Under the pieces are notes generated by a model. The model saw only the letters and a list, made by a program, of their open reading frames with translations, did no database searches and was not told the DNA's origin. 64,000 bases of DNA from Eudromia elegans. Taxonomy: Eukaryota; Chordata; Aves; Tinamiformes; Tinamidae. The DNA lies in NCBI GenBank assembly GCA_003342815.1, contig PTEX01000293.1, forward strand, positions 510,172-574,171, in the 5' to 3' direction. This document shows positions 27,801 through 41,300 of this stretch, piece by piece. The position numbers and the translations under genes were made by a program. Position 1 is the stretch's first letter, and the number at the start of each line of letters is the position of its first letter.

Positions 27801-29877
27801 GAGTGATACACATGTTGTGGGAGATGTAGATGAACCTGGGTTCATCTATACGCATGGGAGACTTTCAGGTCTTCTATGCTGCCCTTCTTCCTAATTTGCC
27901 TTCTGCATCTATTTCAGTCCGTTGCATCCAGGACATTTTGTGAAAGGGATAGAGTTTTCTGTAACTTTTCTATTTGAAATAATATTTCCTTTTCTTTAAT
28001 TTTCAATCATCTCCCAGAGTGAGGTTTCCCTGATTGCCCCCCAGAGCTCTTGCTAAAAGAAAAGGTGAATGACTGCGGCCTCTTTGCGGTCTCTGTAGAG
28101 TCCGCAAAGCGATCAGAGAGCGTGAGTGGCTAAATGCATTACTTTATCTCACTGGTAATGAGGATATCAACCCAAGTTCATAGGAGAACATTTGGAGGAG
28201 GTCAGAATTTATTACTCACATCGGATTTACTGCTGCAATGGACGAGGGATGAAACTCTGACATGCCAAAAAAAAGGAAAGAAAAAGTGAGCTTTAAGCTA
28301 GTGAAAGTGGATCAAGAACCTGCTTTTAACAAGAATCCATTCCTCCCATCCTTGAAACCTGGACCTGAGCCAGAGATGCTTCAAAGGCAGCAGAAGCCCC
28401 AGCCTTGGCAGGATGAGAGTACCAGGCCTGGCATCTTAGGGTAGGCAGGGGCCTTTTGTAGGGATTTTACACACATTTTTAAAAAGGAGTGTCTGTAGTT
28501 CCCTTTTTCTCTCCTTTTTTAAGCAGAACAGCAGTCCGGCTGTGGTCAGCAGGCCACCCCTCACCTAGTCTTCTCTCAGATGTGCATTTTGACGTGTGTT
28601 TTGCAAACCTGGTGACAGCTCATGGAGGACACGGGTGTTTTCAGGCCCCGCCGTGTCCGACGGGGAGCTGGGGCAGATCCTGAGCAGGTCACGTCCCACA
28701 TTTTGTACCGTTTAGTACAAAAGGTGGTTTGTGCTCAAGGCCTGTAAGTCATAAATCCACGTATTGCACATGCACTTGATGGTGGAATTAGGAGACCGAG
28801 GACGTTTCTCAGCTTCTCTCATGCTCTTTGCTACCTCTCTCCAAGTGCAATTCCCCGCAGCGAGGCTCAGATGGGCTTTAATGTTCCCCGGTCCAGGGGA
28901 TCTGGTGGGCTGTACATGAAGCCACGCGGTTGGGAGAGCTCTTGTCTCTCCTCTGCAAGCAACAGTGTCAAGGAGCAGCCGAGCATGGTGATTTTCCAAG
29001 TAATCCTTCCTGCCAGCATGCAGTTTTCCAAAGCAAATAGTTTTCTGCAGAGAATTTTCCATGCCGGTCACAGTCCTGATGTGATTTTCCTTCAAGAACT
29101 TCTACATAAGCAATAAATCAGTCCGTCAATTTGTGACATATGAGAATATTCCACAAACAAACACAAACACGTTTTAGATCCCATCTATGCCCGTTAGAAA
29201 ATCTAGCTGGACCTACGTGAGAAAGGCCAGAGCACTGGGCAGAGTCCCTTTCCCTTTGTGCCTCTCGGTGAAGGGCAGCACCCCAGGCGACCGTAATGCA
29301 GTGGCAGCACAGTGATATTTCTGGGTGCCCACGGGTTGCGGTGGCTCCGTATTTTGTTTCACTCTATATGTGAGCTGATCTACAATCTACATTTAATCTC
29401 TTCATTCGGTAAGAACAGGTGGAACGTTAGGGGCAGCTGGATGACTTTCATGCAGGGGAAAATAAACTTGGCTTCTCTAATATATTTAATATCTGCCAAG
29501 GAACTTGAGTTCTTCCTTAACAACTGGTAGAATTCATCTCTTTTTAAGCAGGGACCTAAAATTTGGGAAGAGGGCACGCTTCCCTTCCTCTGGAGGAGAC
29601 GCTGCCGTGTGTTTACGTCTGCCGTAATCCCCGTGCACGCCAGGGCTGAGCGAACACAGCGTTTCTCCTTCCAGCATTTGCTGATGTTTTGAAGGCTCCT
29701 TGTGAGGTCTTAATGACGTTTCAGATAGCTGGATATGTTACATCTGTATTTCAGCTATGCTAAAGTACCAACTGATATTGATTTACGCATTATAAATAAC
29801 ATTGAAATAATAAACATGCATGTTACTGGATCTGCATATATTCTTAGCACTCTTAACTGTTTAGCTACATATGGTTC

Positions 29878-29893
29878 ATATATATATATATAT
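29878..29893. repeat. (TA)n microsatellite
   Basis: A pure TA run of about eight units in an AT-rich part of the GPC1 intron. Confidence 0.8.
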
Positions 29894-30872
29894 TTGCATG
29901 TGTTCGATTGTTAACAATATGTCTTCTCTCAGTTTTGCCTATTTTGCCATTTTATACTGATTCTATAAATGGGATTGTCATAAACAAATAAATTTTCTGA
30001 AGGGACAAGATGCCTTTCTGATAGCATTGAAAGAGGAAAGCCTAGAGATTAAGTGGTTTGTGTAGATAAACTTCTGCAGTAATAACATGGGGACTTTGCT
30101 CTCCGACATATTATCCCGCAGCTGGTAAATTCTATCCTGCTTGTTCCTTTGGGATAGCTCATGTGTCTTAAATATCTACGATATTTAGATGTCCAAAGAC
30201 CAGGTGTCTTAGATACCCTATACTGCAAAAATGCAGTGGCAAGCACAGATTTAAATGATCTCATTAACCCAACAATAAATAGTTTGTCCAGGGGCCGTTC
30301 TGCGGAGAGCAGCGGTAATGAAAAAGATAAATACCCAGAGTGAATTCTGGCCCTTTGGCTTGGTATGAAGCCTGCAGCTTTGGAAAACTTCCTACATGAG
30401 GAGCTGTGGTCTCGGGAAGATCAGCGACAAGGGTGCTTAGCTGCACAGGTCTCTGCCTGCAATGGAAACGCACAACGTGACACCCTGCGCAGGTCTCAGC
30501 TCGGCTGAGGAGGGAGTGCAGCTCCCCTGCGTGTCACCCGTGTCCCTTCCGCAAGCTCGGCGGCTCCCCAAGGTGACCGTGGCCGTGTCCCTTGTCTGCA
30601 CTGCTGAGATTTACACCCGCTTGCTTGTTTTGCCCGGAGCAGAGCAACGCTTTTCTTTCCAGAGTGAAAAACGCCTCTGCCATGTAGATATACACCGTGC
30701 AGTTATCCAGCGCGTACATCACACTCTTTATAGCTGCCAGCAGCCCTCAGGGTTGTACAAGGCTCCTGAGTTTATTTTACAGTCAAAGAAATAGAGAGCC
30801 TGGCAGGTGTCGTTGAGTAGCCATGGAAGGGCTTGGGCAGGGTTCACGATTACTCCTACACCCTCCTTGTTC

Positions 30873-30915
30873 CCGTGTCCATGATGTCCATGGTGTCCTG
30901 GTGTCCGTGGTGCCT
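30873..30915. repeat. GTGTCC-type short tandem repeat
   Basis: Several imperfect copies of an 8-10 base GTGTCC(A/T)G-like word lie side by side. Confidence 0.6.
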
Positions 30916-31629
30916 GTCAACTTACCCTAGAATGCACCCAGGCTTAGAGGAAAAAACGAGTCTCAGGTAATTTCCATTACCGAAAGCTCCCCTGGATGGA
31001 GACGAGGTCCTGGGTGAGGCTTTGATGGCTCCCACCTGCCCTTCCCAACCCTCCTCGCCTAAAGGGGCAACTGTGCAATCAGCTTGACTGGAGCCCACTG
31101 GGACAACTCATTTCTGCAGGTCTGCAAGCAGGGCACAAACCTATTTACAAGGAGGCCTGGTTAAAATCCCATGCAGGCTGAAATCCCCAGGGCATACATG
31201 GGGAAAATAATTTGAAGATTCAGCCTAGACAATGAAATACTGCACTTGCTTTTCATACATGTGACAGTCTAGCTTAGCAAAGAGATGGAGCTCTATTAGA
31301 GGTCTTTAAGGAAAGCAAACAGGGGGTGAATATGTAGCATTTCCCACGCTGTTGCTCATAGTATTGAAGGTAAAACCAAAGAAGGGAAATCCTTTTCCAT
31401 GGGATCACATTAAACAGGAGGCCCTTTGCAAGAGGCCAGCAGTGGAGCAGCCCCTGCGGTGACCTGAAGCCAGGCTGGGTTGGCAGGGGCAAGATCCACC
31501 CTCGTCCTGCCCTCTCTGCATCTCCCAGGTACGTTGGCTCGCTGCACATACACATGGAGCTTCGGAGTGCAAAGCTTTGGTCTGTGAATATTTGGTGTAT
31601 CCAAAAGGCAGGCAAATGGCTGGGCTGGC

Positions 31630-31800
31630 AGCTGCGGATGGGCTCGCGGCGTGCCGCATCCCGGGGCCTGGCGCCTGATTCCTGCTGGGATCGCTTTCCG
31701 AACAGCTGCCGGCCACTTGCCCCTCGCGGCCGCTCCGCACGGCGGCAGCGCCACGGGGGTCCCCGGCACCTGTCCCGCGGCAGCCCCGGCCAAGAGAAAA
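31630..31800. promoter_or_regulatory. CpG-rich island-like segment, 3.2 kb upstream of GPC1 exon 3
   Basis: About 170 bases are very GC- and CpG-rich (a GCGGCCGC-like core around 31,728) inside a much more AT-rich intron. CpG usually decays in vertebrate introns, so retained density can mark an unmethylated regulatory element or an alternative promoter. That reading is inference. No TATA box or initiator stands out. The 192-codon minus-strand open frame across it has no recognisable domain. Confidence 0.35.
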
Positions 31801-34800
31801 TAGGGGTGCAAATAACCGCAGCCTGCTGATGGGAGCAGAGCCCAAGGGGCACGAAGCTGGTGAGGTGAAACAGGAACAGGCAAATTCGGGCAGGACAAGA
31901 GCAGCCTTCCCATGAAGTGCCTGGAGTTGCTGTCTCTCTCTTTGCCTCTCGGCTGGGACTCCCATATTCCAGATCAGATTTTCATGCCACCGCTACCTTC
32001 TTTTGCAGAAGAAAAGTCTTTATCTTCTCCGGAGCTCTTTTTTGTTCATGACAAAAGAAACATGCTGCCTACTGCATATCACAGTCTAAAAACAGTTTAA
32101 GCTAAGCCATTTCCAGCTCTTAGCCAAAGCTGGCTATTCTAGAAAATAGGTCAAATCCTATAGAGCTACCTGCTTTCACCACTCTCTGTGTTCTGTGTGT
32201 TCTATCAGCTAATCTCATTTTAAGAGACTTCAGAGGCATTGGCATCTGTGCCTGGAGTAGTTAATAAAGCTGAGGAAGATGGAAAGGAATGCAAGAATTG
32301 GAAGGTGGAAGGTAGCAACATGCTGTGTTGAAGGAATTGCTCTTGGCTTGGAGGGGGATCCCAGTGGTGGCACAAATGCTAGGAAATGTGGTGGTGAAGC
32401 TCACTGGTGACCCAGAGCTGGAGAAGACGTCGCTGCAGAAGAGGGTGGCAGGTCACCGTGCAGGCTGCAGTAGCAGAAATAGGATGAAACTCCAGGTTCC
32501 TGTGCCTTAACCCTCCATCTAGGGACTCATTGGTTGGGAGGAGCCAGGGAGAAGGTTGGGATGTACCGACTGCAGACAAAGGTCTGTGAAAGACTACTTA
32601 GAAAAAGGGAAATCCAATCCGGGCAGCTGGTACAACGTATTCCCCGTGAAGAAAAGATGCTCTTCACCCGTAGCTGTAGCTTCGAGAGCGCCCGTCAAGG
32701 GTGCAGACCACAGCCCGTGGCCGCTGTCACGCTGCTTGCTTAGCAGCTAAATTAATAATGAGTAATACCAATTTTATAAATAAAATATCTCCGTGCTTGC
32801 TGAGGTGAATAAAACAGATAGGAACAGCATTAGGTTTGGATTGTAATGGCTTAAAGTTATTGCTGAACTATTCTCTTCTAATATTAGCCTGCCGGGCGAG
32901 CACGAAACCCGACTGGAGGAGCGAATTGGCCCTGGGATGAGCAGCGTATTAAATGGGAACGCAACCCAAGAAAACGCGGGGTCTCCGCGCTCCCTTTCCC
33001 ACGCGGCAGCTCCAGCGAAGCCCCCTGGGCTGCTCTTTCCTTTGCTCTTCCTGGTACCCAGCACATCCTAGGGCCACCTTGGTTTTCTCCCCCATGTGTC
33101 CTCGGGTTAACCCAGGGCCTGGGTGAATGGTGGGCGTGCATATAGTAACATTCATATTAGGAATATTCAGCTGATTCAGTCACATCTCTCCAATCCTGAC
33201 TTTTTTTTCAGTATATTTTCGAAATTCCTGGGGTTTTGCAGAAAGCCAAGCCTGCTGCATGCCCAGATGAGGAGCCATTTGGATGCTCCTCATCCTCCCT
33301 GTGCCCCTTTCCCCTCTCTCGTGCTCATAGCTGAGGAAACCCCAGTGTGCGCCAGATGTTGAGTGAGCAAATGGTATCAAAGAGCTTGGAGAAAAGCGCT
33401 GGGAGCTGGGGAGGGAGGGCTAAAAAAGCCGCCGTCTTTGCAGGGAGAAACTACCAGTGCCTGCGTCGCTGTTCACAGCTTCCCAGTCTGAATCCAGAGC
33501 TGTGAAAATGCCGAAACTGTGAAAATATGAGCTGTGAGCCCTGGGAAGCTGTGAACTGGCATCTGCAAGCTCTCTGCCCTGCCAGGCTCGTGGTTCCCTC
33601 ATTCCCTGGTAAATGGCCTTCCCGCTTGTTGCAAGAGCGGGAGCAGCAGGGGCCGAGGTTGCAGGCTTGTGTCCCTTGTAAAAAACCTGCCTTTTGCACG
33701 GAACTTCCCGGCCCTTTTGTATTGGAGGCGGAAGTTTCTCAGTGCTGGCCTCTGTTAAAAGGCAACTTTCATTTGAGCAAAGCCGGTTCAGTCGTTTCTG
33801 AGCCTGGAAGCGAGAAGAAATCATAAAATAGCATAAAATAATAATAAAAACCCTCCCATTTTGCGATGTTCTTTTGAGTGGTTTTGCAGCTACAGTGTGA
33901 AAGGTGAATTTTGGGGAAAAGGGGCTGGCGTCAGGAGCGGAGCCCTTCACAGGGAAAGGGAGGTCAATTGCCTGAGTTTTGGGCTGCAGAAGAGCCCGTG
34001 TCGGCCTCGGCCACCCGGCCCCGGCCCGGCGGCTCTGTGAGACCTGATGGAAGGAGCAGGAGCCCAGGCTTGGCTCAGCAGGAGAGTTCTCTGCTACTAA
34101 GTCTCCAGTGTGAAATGTCTGTGGGAGCCTAGAAAATAGCCTTTTTTTTTTAGTAGAAGTCCAGAAAATGTATGGCCAAATGTATGTGTATCAGCTTCCA
34201 ATATTTTGGCAGAAAGACACATCATACAAGGAGGAATTAGTAACCAGGAATACTGGTATGGCTCTTCTAACCTATGGAAGAAAACAAGGCCTGTGAAAAT
34301 GAGCTTTACCAACTCACAAGCTCTGGGGGCTGCGTTTGACTCCAGTCATTTCCATTGCCTCGCTGGAAACACTTGCTTTAATACAGCTCCCTCCATGCAG
34401 TATGGGCATTTGTCAAGAGTTTCCTAGCACACTTCAGGTAATTTATATAACTAAGTGCAAGCTCTGTCTTTTTTAATGCATTTTAACTGAGTAACACTCT
34501 CCGTCCAACTAGAGCTCACCATGCATCACAAATAAAAAATAATACCAATTTAGACTTAAAGAATAATGTAATCAAATTTGCTTCATAAAGGCCCAGAGGT
34601 ACAAATGTGACCAAAAAGAAGATGATCGTTTCAATCATTTTTTGTCATCGTAATTTGAATCACGATTAAAGTCATTTCCACCCATCAGTAAGGGAAGCCA
34701 ATCCATCAGCGGGGTCCCCTCTGTGTCGTCCCAAAGGAGACAGGAAGGATGCGGATACCTGACAGGGTTGGGAAGGGGAAGGTCTCCTCTATCAGCTTAT

Positions 34801-34974
34801 CCCTGATGGCTATGCAGTGGATTTTCCTTGGATGGGTAAGGTTGTTTGGAGAAAAGCTGTTCTAGAGCCCTCCTTTTATGGAGCACTCAGTTGTGCTGAC
34901 AGATGATGCAACCCATTAGGTTCCTGCTTGTCCAGCTGATACATCACTGCTGCCTTTTCTCTCTCTCTCTCCAG

Positions 34975-35366
34975 GTTATTTCCAGGATTTGCTGAACAAA
35001 TCAGAAAAGGCCCTTTATGAGGCTTTCCCAACCATGTATGGGGAACTGTACATGCAAAACATGAAGGTCTTCAAGGATTTGTACAGTGAGCTACGCCGCT
35101 ATTACCGGGGCTCCAACATCAACTTGGAAGAGGCCCTCAACGAGTTCTGGACGCGCTTGCTGGAGCGGCTCTTCAAGCTGATGAATCCCCAGTACCACAT
35201 CACGGATGAGTACCTGGACTGCATGGTGAAGCACGCGGAGCAGCACAAACCCTTTGGGGAGGTCCCCAGGGACCTGAAGGTGAAGGCCACCCGAGCCTTC
35301 ATTGCAGCGCGCTCCTACGCCCAGGGCTTTCTCGTGGGCAGCGACGTGGTCAGAAAAGTCTCTCAG
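34975..35366 (+). CDS. GPC1: GPC1 exon 3
   Basis: 392 bases, preceded by a long CT tract and CAG and followed by GTAGGT. It starts in phase 1 (two bases finish a codon) and ends in phase 0 at ..VRKVSQ. It encodes about 130 residues of the helical core, including [18 protein letters not shown] and [16 protein letters not shown]. Human GPC1 has LYSELRLYYRGANLHLEE at the matching place. Confidence 0.97.
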
Positions 35367-38300
35367 GTAGGTCCATGTTCTTCTATTTTTTCACCCGCAA
35401 ATTAGCAGGAGTCAGTGAGCTACTTTTGGCTGGGAGAAGTGGGAATTTTATTTGCCTTAGGTTTTCATCGTGAGGCAAGGAGGTGTTTTTCAGCCCGCTT
35501 GAGGGTCGGCCATCAGTGAAGAGCCAGCCAGGGCTGTTGCAAACACGGAGAGTGCAGCAGACGTGAGCTATAGTCCACCACAAATCAGACCTATCCTCAT
35601 TTTACCCAGGGTGGCAGAGTGCCAAGGAGACGTCAGTCCCCCAGCCCGCAGAGCCACCTTGTCACTCGCCCGGGTTGGCAGCACTTTGGCAGCAGGGAGG
35701 GCGACGTGGCTCCAGTCCCACCCGCTGCTTTCCCTGCGTGGTGGTGCTGCAGGGTATGGGTCCCATCTGGGGCCAGGACCACCTGCAACAAGATGCACTT
35801 GGGCAACTGGCAAAGGGACTGCTCTGTCCTGTGTCACTCATGCCCACGTGGGGTACAGGCTTTAGGATGCGTCTACCCAGGATCCGTGGCAGTTGAGCGC
35901 AGCATTTTGAGAGGTTTTCAGTAAAAACTCCTTGTCGTGTCCAGGTATGAGTTCTTCTCATGCGTCCTGATGAGAAGTTCATCTCAAAACGGGCCGTTTG
36001 TTCCCTTCCTTCACACCTCTTGCTGACCTAACAGATGTTGTGCTAACTGTGGAGAAGCCACCCCGAGTTGCAGCCTTCTTGAGCACTCGCCGAGCCCTTC
36101 CTTTAGTCTGAGCGAGAGCCACAACCGGTGCTTTGATTTTTGTCATTTCCAGGTTGCTTTGTATTTATGACATTAGGAGAAAGCTTGTAATGTTTTGCTA
36201 AGATCAGAGGCTGAGCCTAAGTGCTCCTGTCATTCTTTAAAACTAACTCTTGGAGGTGAACGTCTCACGGACCGGTGCTGGATATTTTGGTGTGGAAATT
36301 TGGGGGAAAGCTGCTAGAGTGGACCAGGGGAAATAAGTTACCAGGCTTGGGGCTCTGAAGTAGTAATGGTGTTTTGAAACTGAACACGTTGCATTTTCTT
36401 TATTCATTATGAGATTTTCACTAAATAATGTTTTGTTTTAATAAGCAAAATTGCCTATCAAATCACTTTTATTTAAGTCCTACTGTGGCTTACCATACAT
36501 GTCGGGTCTTATTTTTTAAAACTTTCATGTCATCAGATGGTAAATGGCAACTTTATTATTTATCATAGGACTAATTTTCAAACCCATGGTGCATCAAGCT
36601 ACATTTGGATGGAAATCTAATGAAAAAGGCATCAAAATGGGATTTTAAAATATATTTATTAGTGAAATGAGCATGCTGGATACATACGGGACATAATATT
36701 TCTCTAAGCATGCTTTACATTTCCAGCAAGTTGATGATTAGACAAAGACTGCTCACTCACTGCGCTCTCCCGGCCACGCTTTGGAAGGAAGATGCAAGGG
36801 AGGTTGTTCCTGAGGAGGCCTCTGTCCCCATCTCTCCTTCCCTTTTCCTCTGGTCTCTAAGAGCCACGACAGGGTTCTGCCATAGCCCCAGGTTGCGTGT
36901 CTCTGCTCCCCCTTGGTCCTCCTTCTGGACAAGGGAATATGCTAGATCCTATTCAAGATTAAGGGAGGTTTGGGGTTATTCCAGGAGGAATTGCAGCTCT
37001 TTTCCACCTGTTGTGACTTTCACCAGCCCTTCTTCTGACAAAAGCTCTACAAATCAATGGATGCTGTTTGGAAAATGGAAATATTACCTGGGTGGGCAAT
37101 TCAGGAGGAGAAAGAAGTGAATGGTGAGGTTGAGAGTAGAGGGTCCTGTGGGTCTGTAAAGTGTCCTGGTGATATTTATGAGTGCAGGTACGTGCGCAAA
37201 GGTTGAGCTTGTAATTGAACTTGGATTAAACACATAAATCAAAAGTTGGAGTTGTTCTTTGAAGGCCCACAAGAAGGGTCTATTTTTCCTGCTGTATTTG
37301 AGAAAGATCTAGCTCGTTTTTCTCCCGAGCCCTGCTGCACTGCGGTGTGCGTGTCCTACAGAGACTGAAACCCTGTGCACGCCAAGAGCCGTCTGCACTC
37401 GGGGGTATTCTGTACACTCAGTGTCAGTTCAATAGCACCCGGCCTGTTTGATTAGTTAATTGCTTCTCCCATTCTACAAGAGTCTCCCCTCCCGAGTCTC
37501 TGCTTTATGAAGTTTATAACCTCTATTAAGTTGTGGTCTAGGTAATACTGAGGGTAACTTAGGTCTCCTGGAGCTTGTTTCAGTGCTGAAAGACCGAGCA
37601 GGTGACTGTTTTCTTTGGGACTTCTGCGTTTCTGAGAGTCTGTGCTTTGATGAACTCCCCGGCAGGAGCGTTTTGGCCAGAAGTCTTCCAGGCTGAGTGT
37701 TTGCTAACTCTTGAGGTGGAGAGAAACCAAGTTCAAGTCCAATCCCGCAGAGCTTCCACTTGGCGAATCACTTGTGAGAATTATTAATTTTACTGTAATT
37801 TAAGCATTGCTCAGGAGGAGGACAAATGAGGGAAAGGAATGCTGCTTTCAGTGCTGGCAGTTACGATGTGCTCTCTGTTTTCTGGCATATCATCTCTGCG
37901 TGTGCCCGGGCTCCGCCGGCCATTGGGTGCGTGCGGTGAGGAATCCCATAGTGAGCCCCAGTGCCGCGTCCCCTTGTGTATCCTGTAGCTCTAACAGGAG
38001 CCTTGCAAGGCCCAAAGCTCTGCCGCTGTCCTAGACACAAGAGACACGGCAAAGGTTTCTGCTGTGGCGCGTGCCTCCAGCCCTCCGCACCTGGTCAGGT
38101 GGCCCCGTCAGCCACGCTCAGGCACATCAGGCCTTGGAAGGGAGCCATGGAAAAACACAGAGCGCGGCGCTCGAGTCGAGCCGTGCGTGCAGGCCCATGC
38201 CTGATGACAACCTCCTTGAAGGGTCGGCGCTTTTGGTGCAACGAGGCTCTTTATGAGGCTGCCACCTGTTCCGCTGCATTAGCTCATTGCCTCTCAAATC

Positions 38301-41300
38301 AACTTCTCTATCCTCAGCTGTAAAGCAGTTTTAATTAAAGTGATTTATTGTTCCATACCACTTGGTTTCCTACTTGGGGATTTTTTTTTTCCAAAGATAT
38401 ATTTATTTTTTCCTTATCATTCCATCACCGGATGCGCACTTCACAGGACTCTTCCCACTGATGTCACTGGGACCAGAATAGGGTATGTAGATTTTAACTG
38501 AACAATGTCATAGAAACGATGTATTTATAAGTTGAGCTTTGCTTTCTTTGGCATATTTATTGTCTCTAATAACTAAACGAGGAGTGCCCTGGCTCCAAGC
38601 CATATCTCTCAGCAATAACTTCAGATCCTTGAGAAATATCTTTTGCAAAGTATTGTGCATTTCCTGTGGACATCTCAGTGTAGTTTCTAGGTCATAAAAC
38701 TAAGAAAGGACCATAGCTGTTTCTGAAGCTAAAGGAAAGCTGTCACAGCGGGGAGAATTAAGGTCATTATGGAATCTGTATAGCTGGAAGTCACATCTAA
38801 GTCAAGCTCTAATACTTATACACCGAGATGTGGAAAGTTATTTGTAAACATGTTGGCCTGAAACGCAAGCAGGTCAAATCCTGGTCCGCTGCTGAGACTT
38901 TGGCAGTCCTGAGGGCAGAACTGTGAAGATGAACGATGAAAATAACGGCACCATAAAGCCGAGACGATTGCCCAGGGCCTTACTGCTGGCTTGCCATGGA
39001 AGAAGGTGGCTGACTTTATTTCCATGTACCTTTTGTTTGCACACGCTGTGTGTTTTAGCAGATTATTAAGCAGGGTTTTTAATTAGTGATGCTCCCCCAG
39101 GGAACTGTGCAGCCCCCGCCACCCTTGGACCCCCAGCCCCACCAGCAAGGAGCCCAGTGGGGCACCCCACGGCCAGGGAGCTGCAGGGAGCTGCTCTGCG
39201 CTCACATCAGGGTGGCACTCTTGGCTTTCCTGGTGCTATTAAGTGATGTTAGCAAACACTTCTGAGTCCGAGGGACTCGCGCTTCCCTGCAGAGCCTCCA
39301 AAGCCTGAGCTACGGTGACAGTGGCACCAGCAGGAGAGCAGTGGGCACTCTCAGCAGCCTGCGTTTTAGCACCAACCGGGCCAGATTGACGGTACTTAGA
39401 GGCATCACTTACCGTCATGTAGGGTCTTCAAGCTGTACCAGCTGATATAGAGAGGAGCGAGGGATGCTAGCTGCACTTCCTGGGCAGGGGCGTGCGTGCC
39501 TCTGCTTTGGGGCCACCTGCCCCGGGCAGAGCACATGGCGTATTGATCAGTCCTGCGAGCGTCAGCTGGGCAGCCCGAGGGGCTTTCCATGAGGTTTGGG
39601 TTGGCGTCCGCCAGCCCCGGAGCGGGAGGTGACTCAGAACATTGTGGAGCCTTTTCCAGGCTGGAGGGTAAAGGCAGATACGAAATGTCTTCATTTGCAG
39701 GTTGGGGGGAGTCGGTCTCCCCTTTACCAGCCTGGAGAAACTGCTTTGCACTCGTAGCAGGAACGTGTGGCCGGGAGAGAGAGGAGGGATCCTGCTGGTG
39801 ATTCCCAGTGAGGCTTCTCAGTGGTTTAACCAGCCCTAGGAGCACAAGGTGTTTGGTGGGGCTGGGAGAGGCAGGTGTTCTGGTTTTGCTGTCATTGTTT
39901 TGATTTTCCTGTTTATTTGAGATTTTAATGCTCAGGACTTTTTCGGTTCCTAGTTCCTAGCTCCTGATAACAGCAAAGGGGCAAAGATCAAAGAAGCCCT
40001 TGGTCCTACGGAAAGGAGGGGCTTGATGTTTCAGCTCTTCTAGGGCATATTGACTGAGCTGTCAGTGCTTTGGTAGCAGCGGCGAAGCAAAAGAAACAGC
40101 CACGCTTCTGCAGAGAGGTGCCCGTCAGGGCAGGGGGACCTCTTGGCCATGTCCTTAGAGAGAGCCAACAAGCTCTGGAGCCAACAAGAGCTTCCAAGCC
40201 AACAAGCGTGTCCACCTGCGGCCTCCCCAGAGGAAGCATCTCCACAAGATCCTGTCATCCATGTCTCAAAAATCCTGGCTAATCTAGAAAAAGGGATTTT
40301 TCCCCTTCAAAAGTGTGTGTTGGGAGGTCAGCCATAGATACCCTGTTCCAAAATAGCACTGGTAGTTTTAGCTGCCTTGCATTTAGTGCATCTCTGTGGC
40401 CTGCCCACAGCAAGGAAGGAGTGTGGACATAGGAGATTGGAATAATTCCTTGGAGAAATGATTGAGCCCAGCCTTTTCCATGAGCCAAAACCGAATGCTT
40501 CTCCTCTCTGCCAGGAGATTAAGTTGAGCACCTGGCGCCTGCCCGGCTCAGCGGAGCAGCAGTTGGTGGACGACCGTGTCACCTGCTCCTCTCCACAGGA
40601 GAGGCCCCGGGGAAGGGGCAGGAGCTGCAGCCGGGAGCCTCGTCCCCACGCCGCCTGTTCTGCCGTGCGCTGACAACCCCCTTCCTGAAGCTGTGTTTGT
40701 GCACAGGCGAAGGGAGCTCTAGGGTGGGCCCGGGAGTGGGGCCTGGGTCCTCTCCTTGTGGAGCTCCGAAAGGCTGCCCGGTGTGGCCGCAGTTATCCGA
40801 GGCACGGGTGTGCGCGGGAGCGGATGCTGCCGTGCAAAGCCCCAGGGTCCTGCTGCGTGATTCGCGGTGCAGCGGCCGCCCGGGTGCTCGGGAGCTCCGC
40901 TTTGCATGGTGCGAGTCTGCGTCGCGCCGAGGTTACGGCCGGGCGATCCAAGCCGACTGTGCACGGGAGCGCCCCTGGAGCGCGGAGACAGAGGGGGCGG
41001 CTTGGGGACCTTCCTGCTTACGTGGGCTGCGTTCTCTGGCTGCGCTCTGGCTGTACAGCCTGCCTTGGTGAACTGTATGCGCAGGGCTAGCAGGAGCTCC
41101 TTTCTCAGTCCCATCTCCTGTTCCGTACACCAGATCATCTGGTTCCAGGAGGTCCTCAGCTAGCAAGCCTCCTAGTACGCAGCACAGTCCTAACTGTTGT
41201 CTTTTCAGTTGCTATTTAATCCTGGTTGACTAAACCCAGAGAAGAATCATGGGCTGGTGGTGGTTGTGTTTCACAGGGCTTGGCCGCAGTCCCTCCGGGA

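Larger units (their letters stand above)
1..34974 (+). other. GPC1: GPC1 intron (probably intron 2), 5' part outside the window
   Basis: This stretch ends in a polypyrimidine tract and AG directly before GPC1 exon 3. Exon 3 opens in phase 1, which fits the exon 2/3 boundary of glypican-1. I searched for the exon 2 signature (the CPQGYTCC and SEMEEN region) and for exon 1 and found neither, so the intron is at least 35 kb long. It holds scattered poly-A and poly-T runs, short AT microsatellites and a few CpG-rich patches, listed separately. Open frames of up to 202 codons occur but lack recognisable domains and look like chance. No CR1 tail or other clear transposable element was noticed here. 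Confidence 0.75.

Noticed and set aside
31274-31852. 192-codon minus-strand frame in the GPC1 intron
   Set aside because: It overlaps a CpG-rich patch. There is no recognisable domain, and neighbouring frames are similarly long on both strands.
1-34974. GPC1 exons 1-2 and a miR-149 hairpin
   Set aside because: I looked for the exon 2 cysteine motif and for the mature miR-149 sequence (known in human GPC1) on reading through. Neither was seen.
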